A stretch of DNA of 64,000 nucleotides from Acidobacteria bacterium OLB17 (lineage in GTDB: Bacteria > Acidobacteriota > Blastocatellia > Pyrinomonadales > Pyrinomonadaceae), in contig LLEU01000017.1 of NCBI GenBank assembly GCA_001567505.1, positions 1 to 64,000 of the forward strand, given 5' to 3'. The notes beneath the pieces were generated by a model, which searched no databases, had not been told where the DNA came from, and worked only from the letters and a program-made list of their open reading frames with translations. A program made the translations under genes and the position numbers. The first letter of the stretch is position 1. Every line of letters begins with the position of its first letter. This document shows, piece after piece, positions 8,468-15,053 of the stretch.

Positions 8468-8496
8468 ATTATAACCGTTTTCTAGATATTCGTCAA
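8468..8496 (-). promoter_or_regulatory. Sigma-70 promoter of the glcG-like/comB/amine oxidase cluster
   Basis: On the minus strand TTGACG (8491-8496) is followed after exactly 17 bp by a perfect TATAAT (8468-8473). The start point should fall near 8461, giving a leader of about 24 nt before the ATG at 8437. It is among the best promoter matches in the window. Confidence 0.75.
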
Positions 8497-8747
8497 AGGG
8501 CGATGAGAGTTGCCGCCCAACACGCGCGGATCGTAGAGAGAGCCGCGCGTGTTTCCAGCCGTGCCGTCTCTACCGGCTTGGTAAGACACCGATCCAGCTC
8601 AACGGGACTTTGAGGGCTTGCCTTCCCTGATCCCGAACCGTGGGTTACACGGGGCGGCGGCGGGGCGACAGTGCAATATGGGGAAATTGAATAGCCACAT
8701 ACTGCGGTCGCAGTAAACAGCATTTGAGTCAGGTGACAAGCCCGGCG
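8497..8747. other. Intergenic stretch with no recognisable gene
   Basis: About 250 bp separate the promoter of the minus-strand metabolic cluster from that of the XRE gene. A 76-codon minus-strand ORF (8493-8723) has an arginine/alanine/proline-rich composition, no family resemblance and no ribosome binding site, so I do not call it. I see no repeats or RNA structure here. Confidence 0.4.
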
Positions 8748-8775
8748 TTGACGCGTCCGTGTCTGCTAGTGTAAG
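8748..8775 (+). promoter_or_regulatory. Possible promoter of the XRE-immA pair, giving an almost leaderless mRNA
   Basis: TTGACG (8748-8753), 16 bp spacer, TGTAAG (8770-8775). With the start codon at 8785 the transcript would have only a few untranslated bases. An AGGA directly touches the ATG, too close to act as a normal Shine-Dalgarno, which agrees with near-leaderless translation. Confidence 0.4.
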
Positions 8776-8784
8776 CTGACAGGA

Positions 8785-9132
8785 ATGAAGAGCCTTGGAG
8801 AACGGATAAGAGAACTGCGGGAAGAACGGGACCTCTCGCTTCGGGAACTTTGTAAGAAGGCGGGGGACATATCCCCGGCATTTCTTTCGGACATAGAATT
8901 AGGTCGGAGGCACCCGTCAGATCAGGTACTTAAGGAGATCGCGAAAGCCTTGAAGACAGACCTCGCCGAGTTGAAATCACATGACACGCGACCGGCGGTT
9001 GAAGAGATGAAGCGGAGAGCGATGTCTGATCCGGCTTTGGGGTTTGCATTTCGGCGCATGCTCGACGCGAACGTATCTCCCGAGGATCTATTGAAGCTCG
9101 TGGAAGATAAGGCAAAGAAATCAGCTAAATGA
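8785..9132 (+). CDS. XRE-family helix-turn-helix regulator
   Basis: 115 residues. The Cro/C1-type HTH fills residues ~5-65 (LGERIRELREERDLSLRELC, PAFLSDIELGRRHPS, LKEIAKALKTDLAEL). A short helical tail (DPALGFAFRRMLDANVSPEDLLKLV) may contact a partner. Its stop overlaps the next start as ATGA, so it is translationally coupled to the ImmA-type protease, the usual arrangement in which the protease cleaves or relieves the XRE repressor. It lies directly upstream of the ubiquitin-like operon on the same strand and may control it. Confidence 0.92.
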   Translation: MKSLGERIRELREERDLSLRELCKKAGDISPAFLSDIELGRRHPSDQVLKEIAKALKTDLAELKSHDTRPAVEEMKRRAMSDPALGFAFRRMLDANVSPEDLLKLVEDKAKKSAK

Positions 9133-9812
9133 GGACCTACCGAACATCTACCGGACAATTCTCCGAACGGCCATTCTACAAGGATGACGAAGTGGATCGG
9201 ATGTGCTCCGATGCGCTCACGCAGAATGGCTTGATGCCGTCTGAACCGGGTCCAGTACGGATCGACAGATTCGTCGAAAAGCACTTCAATATTGCGGTTA
9301 TCTACGAAGCAATTGGGAGTGGGGTTCTCGGGTTCACGTCTTTCGGTGAGCGTGGTGTGGCGTCTATGCATATAGACGATCCAAACGATGGTAATCCGGT
9401 CTCAGAAAGGCGCGTTAGATCCACGCTCGCGCATGAAGCGGGGCATGGGTTAATGCACGCTCACTTGTTCTGTGCGGAATTTAATCGGGGCAACCTGTTC
9501 GGAGGCGACGCGGACGTTTCTCAGGAGAAGGTCCTGTGTCGTGAGCCACGCACCGGCTACGATGGCAGGTGGTGGGAGCTACAAGCAAACATGGCTATCG
9601 GGGCCTTGCTCATGCCACGGGAACTACTGCTAAAGGCGATGGAGCCGTTCGTCGAACGGCAGGGGATATTTCAGACTCCCTTACTCAGAGAAGCTCGGCG
9701 GGGTGAGGCGATCAGCGCGATGAGCGAGCTGTTCGACGTGAACGCGCCAGTTGCCCGAATCCGCATAGATAGTTTTTTCAAGGTCGGCGCGGAAAAACAG
9801 TTGACTCTCTAA
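9129..9812 (+). CDS. ImmA/IrrE-family zinc metallopeptidase
   Basis: 227 residues. The zincin motif is STLAHEAGHGLMHAH near residue 98, with the third ligand in WWELQANMAIGALLMP, as in COG2856 (ImmA/IrrE) proteins. The N-terminal part holds the short beta segment VEKHFNIAVIYEAIG typical of the family. ImmA cleaves the phage-type repressor ImmR in ICEBs1, and related proteins respond to DNA damage or other stress. Coupling to the XRE gene supports the same logic. The pair is common on mobile elements, so its link to the following Ubl operon is contextual, not proven. Confidence 0.92.
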   Translation: MRTYRTSTGQFSERPFYKDDEVDRMCSDALTQNGLMPSEPGPVRIDRFVEKHFNIAVIYEAIGSGVLGFTSFGERGVASMHIDDPNDGNPVSERRVRSTLAHEAGHGLMHAHLFCAEFNRGNLFGGDADVSQEKVLCREPRTGYDGRWWELQANMAIGALLMPRELLLKAMEPFVERQGIFQTPLLREARRGEAISAMSELFDVNAPVARIRIDSFFKVGAEKQLTL

Positions 9813-9830
9813 ATTTTTTTTATTTATGCT
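9801..9830 (+). promoter_or_regulatory. Possible promoter of the ubiquitin-like operon
   Basis: TTGACT (9801-9806) lies at the 3' end of the immA gene; TATGCT (9825-9830) follows after 18 bp, across an A/T-rich tract with eight consecutive T. It would give the Ubl operon its own transcript with a leader of about 60 nt. The T-run without a stem is not a convincing terminator. Confidence 0.4.
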
Positions 9831-9898
9831 GTACGCAGGAATAAGCGGACAGCCGCCGAAACCTGTACGAAACCACAAACAAGGAGATTGTAAAACTT

Positions 9899-10210
9899 AT
9901 GGACAAACCAACCAATAAAACTACCACTGACGTTATCGACATCGAGGAACATGCCAAGGCGGGGAAGCCGGTCCCGCCCGGGCAGAAGTACAAGATTCGG
10001 ATCGATAAGGACAATTACACCGTGGACCAGGCCGTTATGGAAGGCAGGGAGATTCTGGCTCTCGCCGGCAAGAACCCGGAGGAATACGATCTGTACCTGC
10101 ATGTCCGAGGCGGCCAAACCAGAACGATCAAGGAAGACGAGAGTGTTGATCTGACCGATCCCGGGGTCGAGCGCTTTACGACACTCAAGCGAGCCAACAC
10201 GGAGGGCTAA
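9899..10210 (+). CDS. Ubiquitin-like protein (multiubiquitin-domain family), single domain
   Basis: 103 residues. After a ~28-residue charged leader there is one beta-grasp domain: YKIRIDKDNYTVD, the helix GREILALAGKNPE, then DLYLHVRGG and VERFTTLKRA, ending TEG. The pattern matches the bacterial multiubiquitin family, whose members carry one or more Ubl repeats and end in glycine. Here there is one repeat and the terminal residue Gly103 is exposed directly, needing no processing to be activated by an E1. An AAGGAG lies 12 nt before the ATG. The next gene's Shine-Dalgarno (GGAGGG at 10201-10206) is inside this gene's last codons. Confidence 0.88.
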   Translation: MDKPTNKTTTDVIDIEEHAKAGKPVPPGQKYKIRIDKDNYTVDQAVMEGREILALAGKNPEEYDLYLHVRGGQTRTIKEDESVDLTDPGVERFTTLKRANTEG

Positions 10211-10214
10211 ACAG

Positions 10215-10610
10215 ATGCCTCGTAGGTCGTTTCAGCTCGCGAAGGAAGACGAGAGTTTTTTAGACTCTGCGCATCCTGCTTGGGAGGCCATTATCGAGGG
10301 GCAAAGCCGGTGGCTATTACTCGAAAATTTCGAGGCACCTGCCGGCTTTAACCACGGTCTTGTCGGTGTTGCCCTGATGATCGACCCCGGCTATCCGGAC
10401 ACGCAGATCGACATGGCGTACTTCCTACCGCATCTCGCACGGGCTGATGGCAAGCCGATCAACGCACTTACGACGCAGAGTGTTGACGGCAAAACATGGC
10501 AAAGGTGGTCGCGGCATCGAGAGAGCGGCGCATGGCGGCCAGGCGTTGACAACATAGAAACGCACTTATTGTACGTACGATCATTCCTCGAAATGGAGTT
10601 AAAGAAATGA
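10215..10610 (+). CDS. E2/UBC-like protein (Prok-E2 family E) lacking any cysteine
   Basis: 131 residues. The E2-like pattern is a beta meander (WLLLENFEAPAGFNHG, VGVALMIDPGYPD), then MAYFLPHLARADG, and a tryptophan-rich block TWQRWSRHR followed by GVDNIETHLLYVRSFL. Position between a Ubl and an E1-JAB fusion supports the prokaryotic E2 assignment. The protein contains no cysteine at all, so a classical thioester cannot form. Conserved Ser, Thr or His residues, or a non-catalytic scaffold role, have to be considered. Its stop overlaps the next start as ATGA. Confidence 0.85.
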   Translation: MPRRSFQLAKEDESFLDSAHPAWEAIIEGQSRWLLLENFEAPAGFNHGLVGVALMIDPGYPDTQIDMAYFLPHLARADGKPINALTTQSVDGKTWQRWSRHRESGAWRPGVDNIETHLLYVRSFLEMELKK

Positions 10611-11974
10611 CAAATTACCGACTTCGAATCGCAGGACGGCACTATGCCGAACTTCGGGCGCAACTGTTCCCCGGTGACGGGCTTGAGGCTGTCGCGTTCA
10701 TCCTATGTGGCCGTCTCGAAAGCAAGGATGAATTGATATTTCTCTCGCACAAAGTAATCCCGGTTCCCTACGCCGATTGTGAACGGGCGGAAGATCGGGT
10801 TACGTGGAAGTCGAATCTACTCCCAGAGGTGCTTGCTGAGGCAAAAGCTGAGGGTCTAGCTCTCCTAAAGATTCACTCGCACACCTCGAACTTCGAAGAA
10901 TTCTCGCCGGCTGACGACGCCTCAGACGCTGAACTCTTTGACTCGATAGAGGCTTGGACAGAGAGTGTGAAGCCGAACGCCAGTGCGGTCATGCTACCGG
11001 ACGGAAAGATCTTCGGGAGAAGTTCTGACATGACTGCTATCTCGCAGGTGGCCGCAGCTGGATCGGACCTCAGATTTTGGCCCATCGATACCGACGCCGG
11101 CGACGTAAGACACTTCGAGGCTCACCAACAATTGTTTGGGGCCGGAACAACGGCCTTGATGCGGAATCTGCGAATCGCGGTAATCGGGTGCTCCGGTACG
11201 GGGAGTGTTGTTATTGAGCAGCTCGCCCGGTTGGGCGTCGGCAAGCTATTGCTCGTCGATCACGACCGCGTGGAGGACCGGAACCTAAACAGGATCGTAA
11301 ACGCTAAGGCATCCGACCTCGGCAAATTTAAGGCCGAAGTACTGAAAGCGGCTATAGACGCTCACGGATTGAATGTCGAGGTTGAGACTGTGACTCAGAA
11401 CCTTTTTGATCCGGGAGTGGTCCATCGGGTAGCGCATTACGATGTGGTCTTCGGGTGTATGGACACGGCGGAAGGGCGTCACCTCCTGAACCGGTTAGGG
11501 ACGTTCTACGTAATGCCGTATTTCGATTTAGGAGTACACCTCTCCGCTGACGGGAAAGGCGGCATAAGCGAAGCAAGCGGGGCCGTACACTACCTCGAAC
11601 CGGGACGGTCGAGCCTGTACAGTCGCGGAGCCTACGGTATGGATCAGGTGAAAGCCGAAGGGATGAAGCGGACCAATCCGGGAGAATACGAAGAGCTTCG
11701 AAAAGTGAATTATATCGAAGGCGTCGATGAACACTCACCGGCGGTGATAAGTGTAAATACGACCGTCGCCGGAATCGCCGTCAATGAGTTTTTAGCCAGA
11801 CTTCACCCGTACCGGTCTTGCGAGAGTGACGACTGCGCGGCTGTTCGCGTCAACTTCATGGAAACTATGCTCGTGAAAGAACCGGAGACGCGCTCATGCG
11901 AGACACTCGACCGTCATGTGGGACGTGGTGACGTGACTCCGCCCCTTGATATGCCTTCTTTAAGCTGGCTATGA
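10607..11974 (+). CDS. JAB isopeptidase-E1 (ThiF) fusion protein
   Basis: 455 residues, two modules. The N-terminal JAB/MPN domain (1-~160) has a complete JAMM zinc motif: H90-S-H92, seven residues, Ser100, two residues, Asp103, with Glu27 as probable catalytic base. The C-terminal E1/ThiF adenylation domain (~170-400) has the nucleotide-binding loop IGCSGTGS (193-200), DHDRVEDRNLNR (218-229) and GCMDTAEGR. In E1 proteins the segment after PG usually holds CxxC or catalytic Cys; here it reads PGRSSLYSRG (332-341), with serines instead. One polypeptide could thus activate the Ubl and remove it. The gene is ATGA-coupled on both sides. Confidence 0.92.
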   Translation: MTNYRLRIAGRHYAELRAQLFPGDGLEAVAFILCGRLESKDELIFLSHKVIPVPYADCERAEDRVTWKSNLLPEVLAEAKAEGLALLKIHSHTSNFEEFSPADDASDAELFDSIEAWTESVKPNASAVMLPDGKIFGRSSDMTAISQVAAAGSDLRFWPIDTDAGDVRHFEAHQQLFGAGTTALMRNLRIAVIGCSGTGSVVIEQLARLGVGKLLLVDHDRVEDRNLNRIVNAKASDLGKFKAEVLKAAIDAHGLNVEVETVTQNLFDPGVVHRVAHYDVVFGCMDTAEGRHLLNRLGTFYVMPYFDLGVHLSADGKGGISEASGAVHYLEPGRSSLYSRGAYGMDQVKAEGMKRTNPGEYEELRKVNYIEGVDEHSPAVISVNTTVAGIAVNEFLARLHPYRSCESDDCAAVRVNFMETMLVKEPETRSCETLDRHVGRGDVTPPLDMPSLSWL

Positions 11975-12312
11975 GTGCTCTCTTTCTACTTCGCCGAGTT
12001 GCAAATTGGTGGCGTGGCCTCCCGCGTCCGTACACGACGATCCGTTGCGAGGAGATAGAGGGCGAGCCGTTCGAACACGCTTTCTATGTGCTCGGATCCG
12101 TGAATGAATGGGCCTTGATTCTTCTATGCCCGTGCGGATGCGGCGAAGAGATCCAGCTGAATTTACTGCCTGAGGCTCGACCGTGTTGGGCTATCTCAGA
12201 ACATTGGGATTCGACGATTTCCGTGTCGCCCTCCGTTTGGCGTCTGGAGGGCTGTCGAAGCCACTTCTGGATACGAAAAGGGTCAATCGATTGGGTTCCC
12301 GATTATCAGTAG
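11971..12312 (+). CDS. DUF6527-like putative zinc-binding protein, last gene of the Ubl operon
   Basis: 113 residues. A cysteine knuckle CPCGCGEE (Cys53, 55, 57) and a later GCRSHFWIRKG (Cys95, His98) suggest a small zinc site. The pattern CPCGCG ... W ... SVWR ... GCRSHFWI fits, from memory, the DUF6527 family that recurs beside bacterial multiubiquitin/E2/E1 genes. No enzyme motif is visible; substrate recruitment or an E3-like accessory role is a guess. The start overlaps the E1 stop (ATGA) and the end overlaps the convergent restriction gene by 7 bp. Confidence 0.75.
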   Translation: MSALFLLRRVANWWRGLPRPYTTIRCEEIEGEPFEHAFYVLGSVNEWALILLCPCGCGEEIQLNLLPEARPCWAISEHWDSTISVSPSVWRLEGCRSHFWIRKGSIDWVPDYQ

Positions 12313-15053
12313 AGATCGCGGGTAGACGTGGCAAGTTTGTAACTCAGATTCGGAACATTCAGTACCGCGAAGTGCTTCTCGCCGCATTCGATCTTGAGCC
12401 GCTCAACCTCACGCAGGTGCTGCTTATTGAGGGTGCCTTTGGTCTCAACCACGAAGTAGATCCGATTGTCGTTCTCGAAGATCACCGCCCAATCAGGGTT
12501 GTAGCTTCCGAGGGGTGTCGGGATCTTGAAGCCGCGCGGTAGTTTGAAAAAGAATTTAACGTTCTCGTCGGCCTCACAGTCCCGAGCAAAATTCAGTTCT
12601 GGGGTGCTGTTGCTATCGACCTCAATGTAGTCGTAAAGGGTTTTATCCTGCCTAGTGACTTCGAACAGATTCGAGAGATACGCCTCGATCTCCTGAGCTT
12701 CGAATAGCTTCATCTCATAAGACGCGCCGTTGATCTTCTCGTACTTGATGCCTTCTACCAGTAACTCATTCAAGGTTCGCTTGATCGCGGCTACTACGTT
12801 ATCGAGGAACATCTGCGGGTTGATGAGAAGCTCTTCCTCGCGACCGGAGCGAGTAAGGATTTCAGCTGCGGTGTAGCGTGAAATATCGACCTGGCTCTGG
12901 ATATAGCCGAATACGTCCGGGATCGGGTACAGGCTCTCGGCAGTGCCGGTCCCTCCGATATCTGCCACGGTTCCTGCGACGCCCTCCATGCTGATCTGTA
13001 GTCGCGCAGTGCGAGCCTCGATCCGGGGCTTCTTCGCCTTAGGAAATTGATTGCGATCTTGAAGCGCCTTGATCGACTTGGCGATAACCTCACCGGTGGA
13101 ATATTCGACCTTGTAGCGAGTACGCTGTTTAATCTTGTCCCAAATATCAAAGAAGAGCGGGCAGTTCTCCGGCGTGAGTTCCTTCGTGAGTTTCACCTGA
13201 CGGCGTTCTCGGGTGTTCTTGATACGGCCCGTGAATTTGACGCTCGTCTCCTCCTCGATCTCTGATTGCAACGAACGCGAAAAGTCCTCGTAAGTCTCAT
13301 TCGCAATTACCGTGAGGATGTTTATGTTCTTGTCCTGAATTCGCTTTCCGGTGGTCGCATCGACCGGGAGTCTCAAGCCGCGTCCGATCTCCTGCCGCTT
13401 CTTCATCTCGGAAGCCGTTTCATTGAGGGTGCAGATCTGGAAGACGTTCGGATTGTCCCAACCCTCGCGAAGTGCGCTGTGAGAGAAAATAAACTGGAGC
13501 GGCTCCTCAAGGCTCAGAAGTTGCTCTTTGTTCTTCATGATAAGGCTGTATGTGTCCTTATCAGCCTCGGTATTTCCGCGAGTGTCTTTGATCTTGCCTT
13601 TATTATCGGTCGAGAAGTAACCGTTGTGGACCTGATCGGCGGTAAAGGATAGTAAGCCCAGGTATTGCGGCTTGTTTCGGTATTCCTCAAATAGCTCCTC
13701 AAACCAGAGAGCAAACTTACCCTTGATCGCGTTGCCGGCGTCGTCGTACTCGCGATAGTTGGCGACTCGATCAATGAAAATAAGCGAGAGAATCTTGATG
13801 TTCTTGCCCTTGAGCCGTTTGAGCTTGTCGAAGTGAAACTTGATCGTTCGCTCAAGCTGGAATCGCATGATGTCGTCGGTGAGGCCGCCCTGTGCCTCGC
13901 CGAGTTTCATCACCATCCCGCCTGAGAATTCTATGATCCCTTCGCTGGCGTTGATGCTGTTGAGGATCATCCCTTCGCGGTATATATCCCGACCGCCTGA
14001 AAGCTCGTAGAGGTCCTGACCGATATCGACGGTGAAGTCCTTTTTCTTTACCCCTGTGCCCTCATCAACGTAAAGGCCGAGTTTCGCCTTTATCGTCCGT
14101 GCCGACTGCTTGATCCCTTTGAACTCGATAAATGCCGCGTTGTAGTTGTCGTCGGCGGTGATGCCGTCTACTTCGATCTGCTTCACTAGCCCGAGGTCAT
14201 AAGCCTGAACAGGATTGAGGTTGTAGATCAGATTGTAGAGGTTCTTATGAGTGGCCGAATACCGCAACGTGCAAAGCGGATTCAGGTTATGGATCGCGGT
14301 CTTCCTGATGTCGGTCTCCATGTTCTGCGGCTCATCGACGATAACGATTGGGCTGGTCGCCTGTATGTACTCGATGGGCTTGATGCCTGACTCCTTCGCG
14401 GTGTTGATGATGTTCGTGTCCTTGGTGAAGCTGTCGATGTTGATGACCAAGATCTGGATCGCGTTCGACGTAGCGAAATTGCGAAGCTCCGCGAGTCGCT
14501 TGCTGTCGTACATGATCCAGTTCACCGGTGGCCGGCCGTAAAGTTCTTGGAAGTGGTCCTGAGTGATCTCTAGGTTCTTAACTGTGCCCTCACGGATAGC
14601 GATGCTCGGGACTACGATCACGAACTTTTTGAACCCGTACGTCTTATTTAGCTCGTAGATCGTTCGCAGATAGGTATAGGTCTTGCCCGTGCCGGTCTCC
14701 ATCTCCACGGTAAAGTTAAGGCGTGACAGCTCAGCACCTTCGTCCGTTTTTACAGTCTTCAATTCGTCAGACGGCTCAATGCGAGAAAAAAAGTGTTCGG
14801 CTCCGTCGTCGTCGGTATACCGGTTCTTTTCGTTAAAGGTCTCCTGAATCCTTTGGACGTTCTCGAGGATCTGGTCGTCCGACAGCACAAGATTGTTCGC
14901 GACGCCTGTATCAGTAAAAGCAAGACCTGCCTGATTTGTAGCTAGCGTTACCTGAAAGTCATCCTTAGCAAGCGGCTGCCCTTCGAAGACGTTTACTACC
15001 GCTTGCACCGCATCGATCTGATACTCCTGAGTGCTGTCGAATTGAAGTTTCAT
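12306..15053 (-). CDS. Type III restriction endonuclease, Res subunit (helicase-nuclease)
   Basis: 915 residues. Superfamily 2 helicase motifs: Walker A METGTGKTYTYLR near residue 118, motif II IVIVDEPQNMET (DEPQ, typical of type III Res) near 241, motif V/VI IFSHSALREGWDNPNV and RQEIGRGLRLPVD near 530-575. The C-terminal PD-(D/E)XK nuclease is visible as YNPDWAVIF with VVETKG. The length is normal. The ATG directly follows the mod stop codon (TAAATG), so translation is coupled. Res cleaves DNA after translocation or sliding when bound with Mod at unmodified sites. It appears intact although the partner mod gene is frameshifted as assembled. Confidence 0.94.
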   Translation of the reverse strand: MKLQFDSTQEYQIDAVQAVVNVFEGQPLAKDDFQVTLATNQAGLAFTDTGVANNLVLSDDQILENVQRIQETFNEKNRYTDDDGAEHFFSRIEPSDELKTVKTDEGAELSRLNFTVEMETGTGKTYTYLRTIYELNKTYGFKKFVIVVPSIAIREGTVKNLEITQDHFQELYGRPPVNWIMYDSKRLAELRNFATSNAIQILVINIDSFTKDTNIINTAKESGIKPIEYIQATSPIVIVDEPQNMETDIRKTAIHNLNPLCTLRYSATHKNLYNLIYNLNPVQAYDLGLVKQIEVDGITADDNYNAAFIEFKGIKQSARTIKAKLGLYVDEGTGVKKKDFTVDIGQDLYELSGGRDIYREGMILNSINASEGIIEFSGGMVMKLGEAQGGLTDDIMRFQLERTIKFHFDKLKRLKGKNIKILSLIFIDRVANYREYDDAGNAIKGKFALWFEELFEEYRNKPQYLGLLSFTADQVHNGYFSTDNKGKIKDTRGNTEADKDTYSLIMKNKEQLLSLEEPLQFIFSHSALREGWDNPNVFQICTLNETASEMKKRQEIGRGLRLPVDATTGKRIQDKNINILTVIANETYEDFSRSLQSEIEEETSVKFTGRIKNTRERRQVKLTKELTPENCPLFFDIWDKIKQRTRYKVEYSTGEVIAKSIKALQDRNQFPKAKKPRIEARTARLQISMEGVAGTVADIGGTGTAESLYPIPDVFGYIQSQVDISRYTAAEILTRSGREEELLINPQMFLDNVVAAIKRTLNELLVEGIKYEKINGASYEMKLFEAQEIEAYLSNLFEVTRQDKTLYDYIEVDSNSTPELNFARDCEADENVKFFFKLPRGFKIPTPLGSYNPDWAVIFENDNRIYFVVETKGTLNKQHLREVERLKIECGEKHFAVLNVPNLSYKLATSTRDLY

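Noticed and set aside
8493..8723. 76-codon minus-strand ORF
   Set aside because: No ribosome binding site, odd composition, and it overlaps the -35 of the adjacent promoter.
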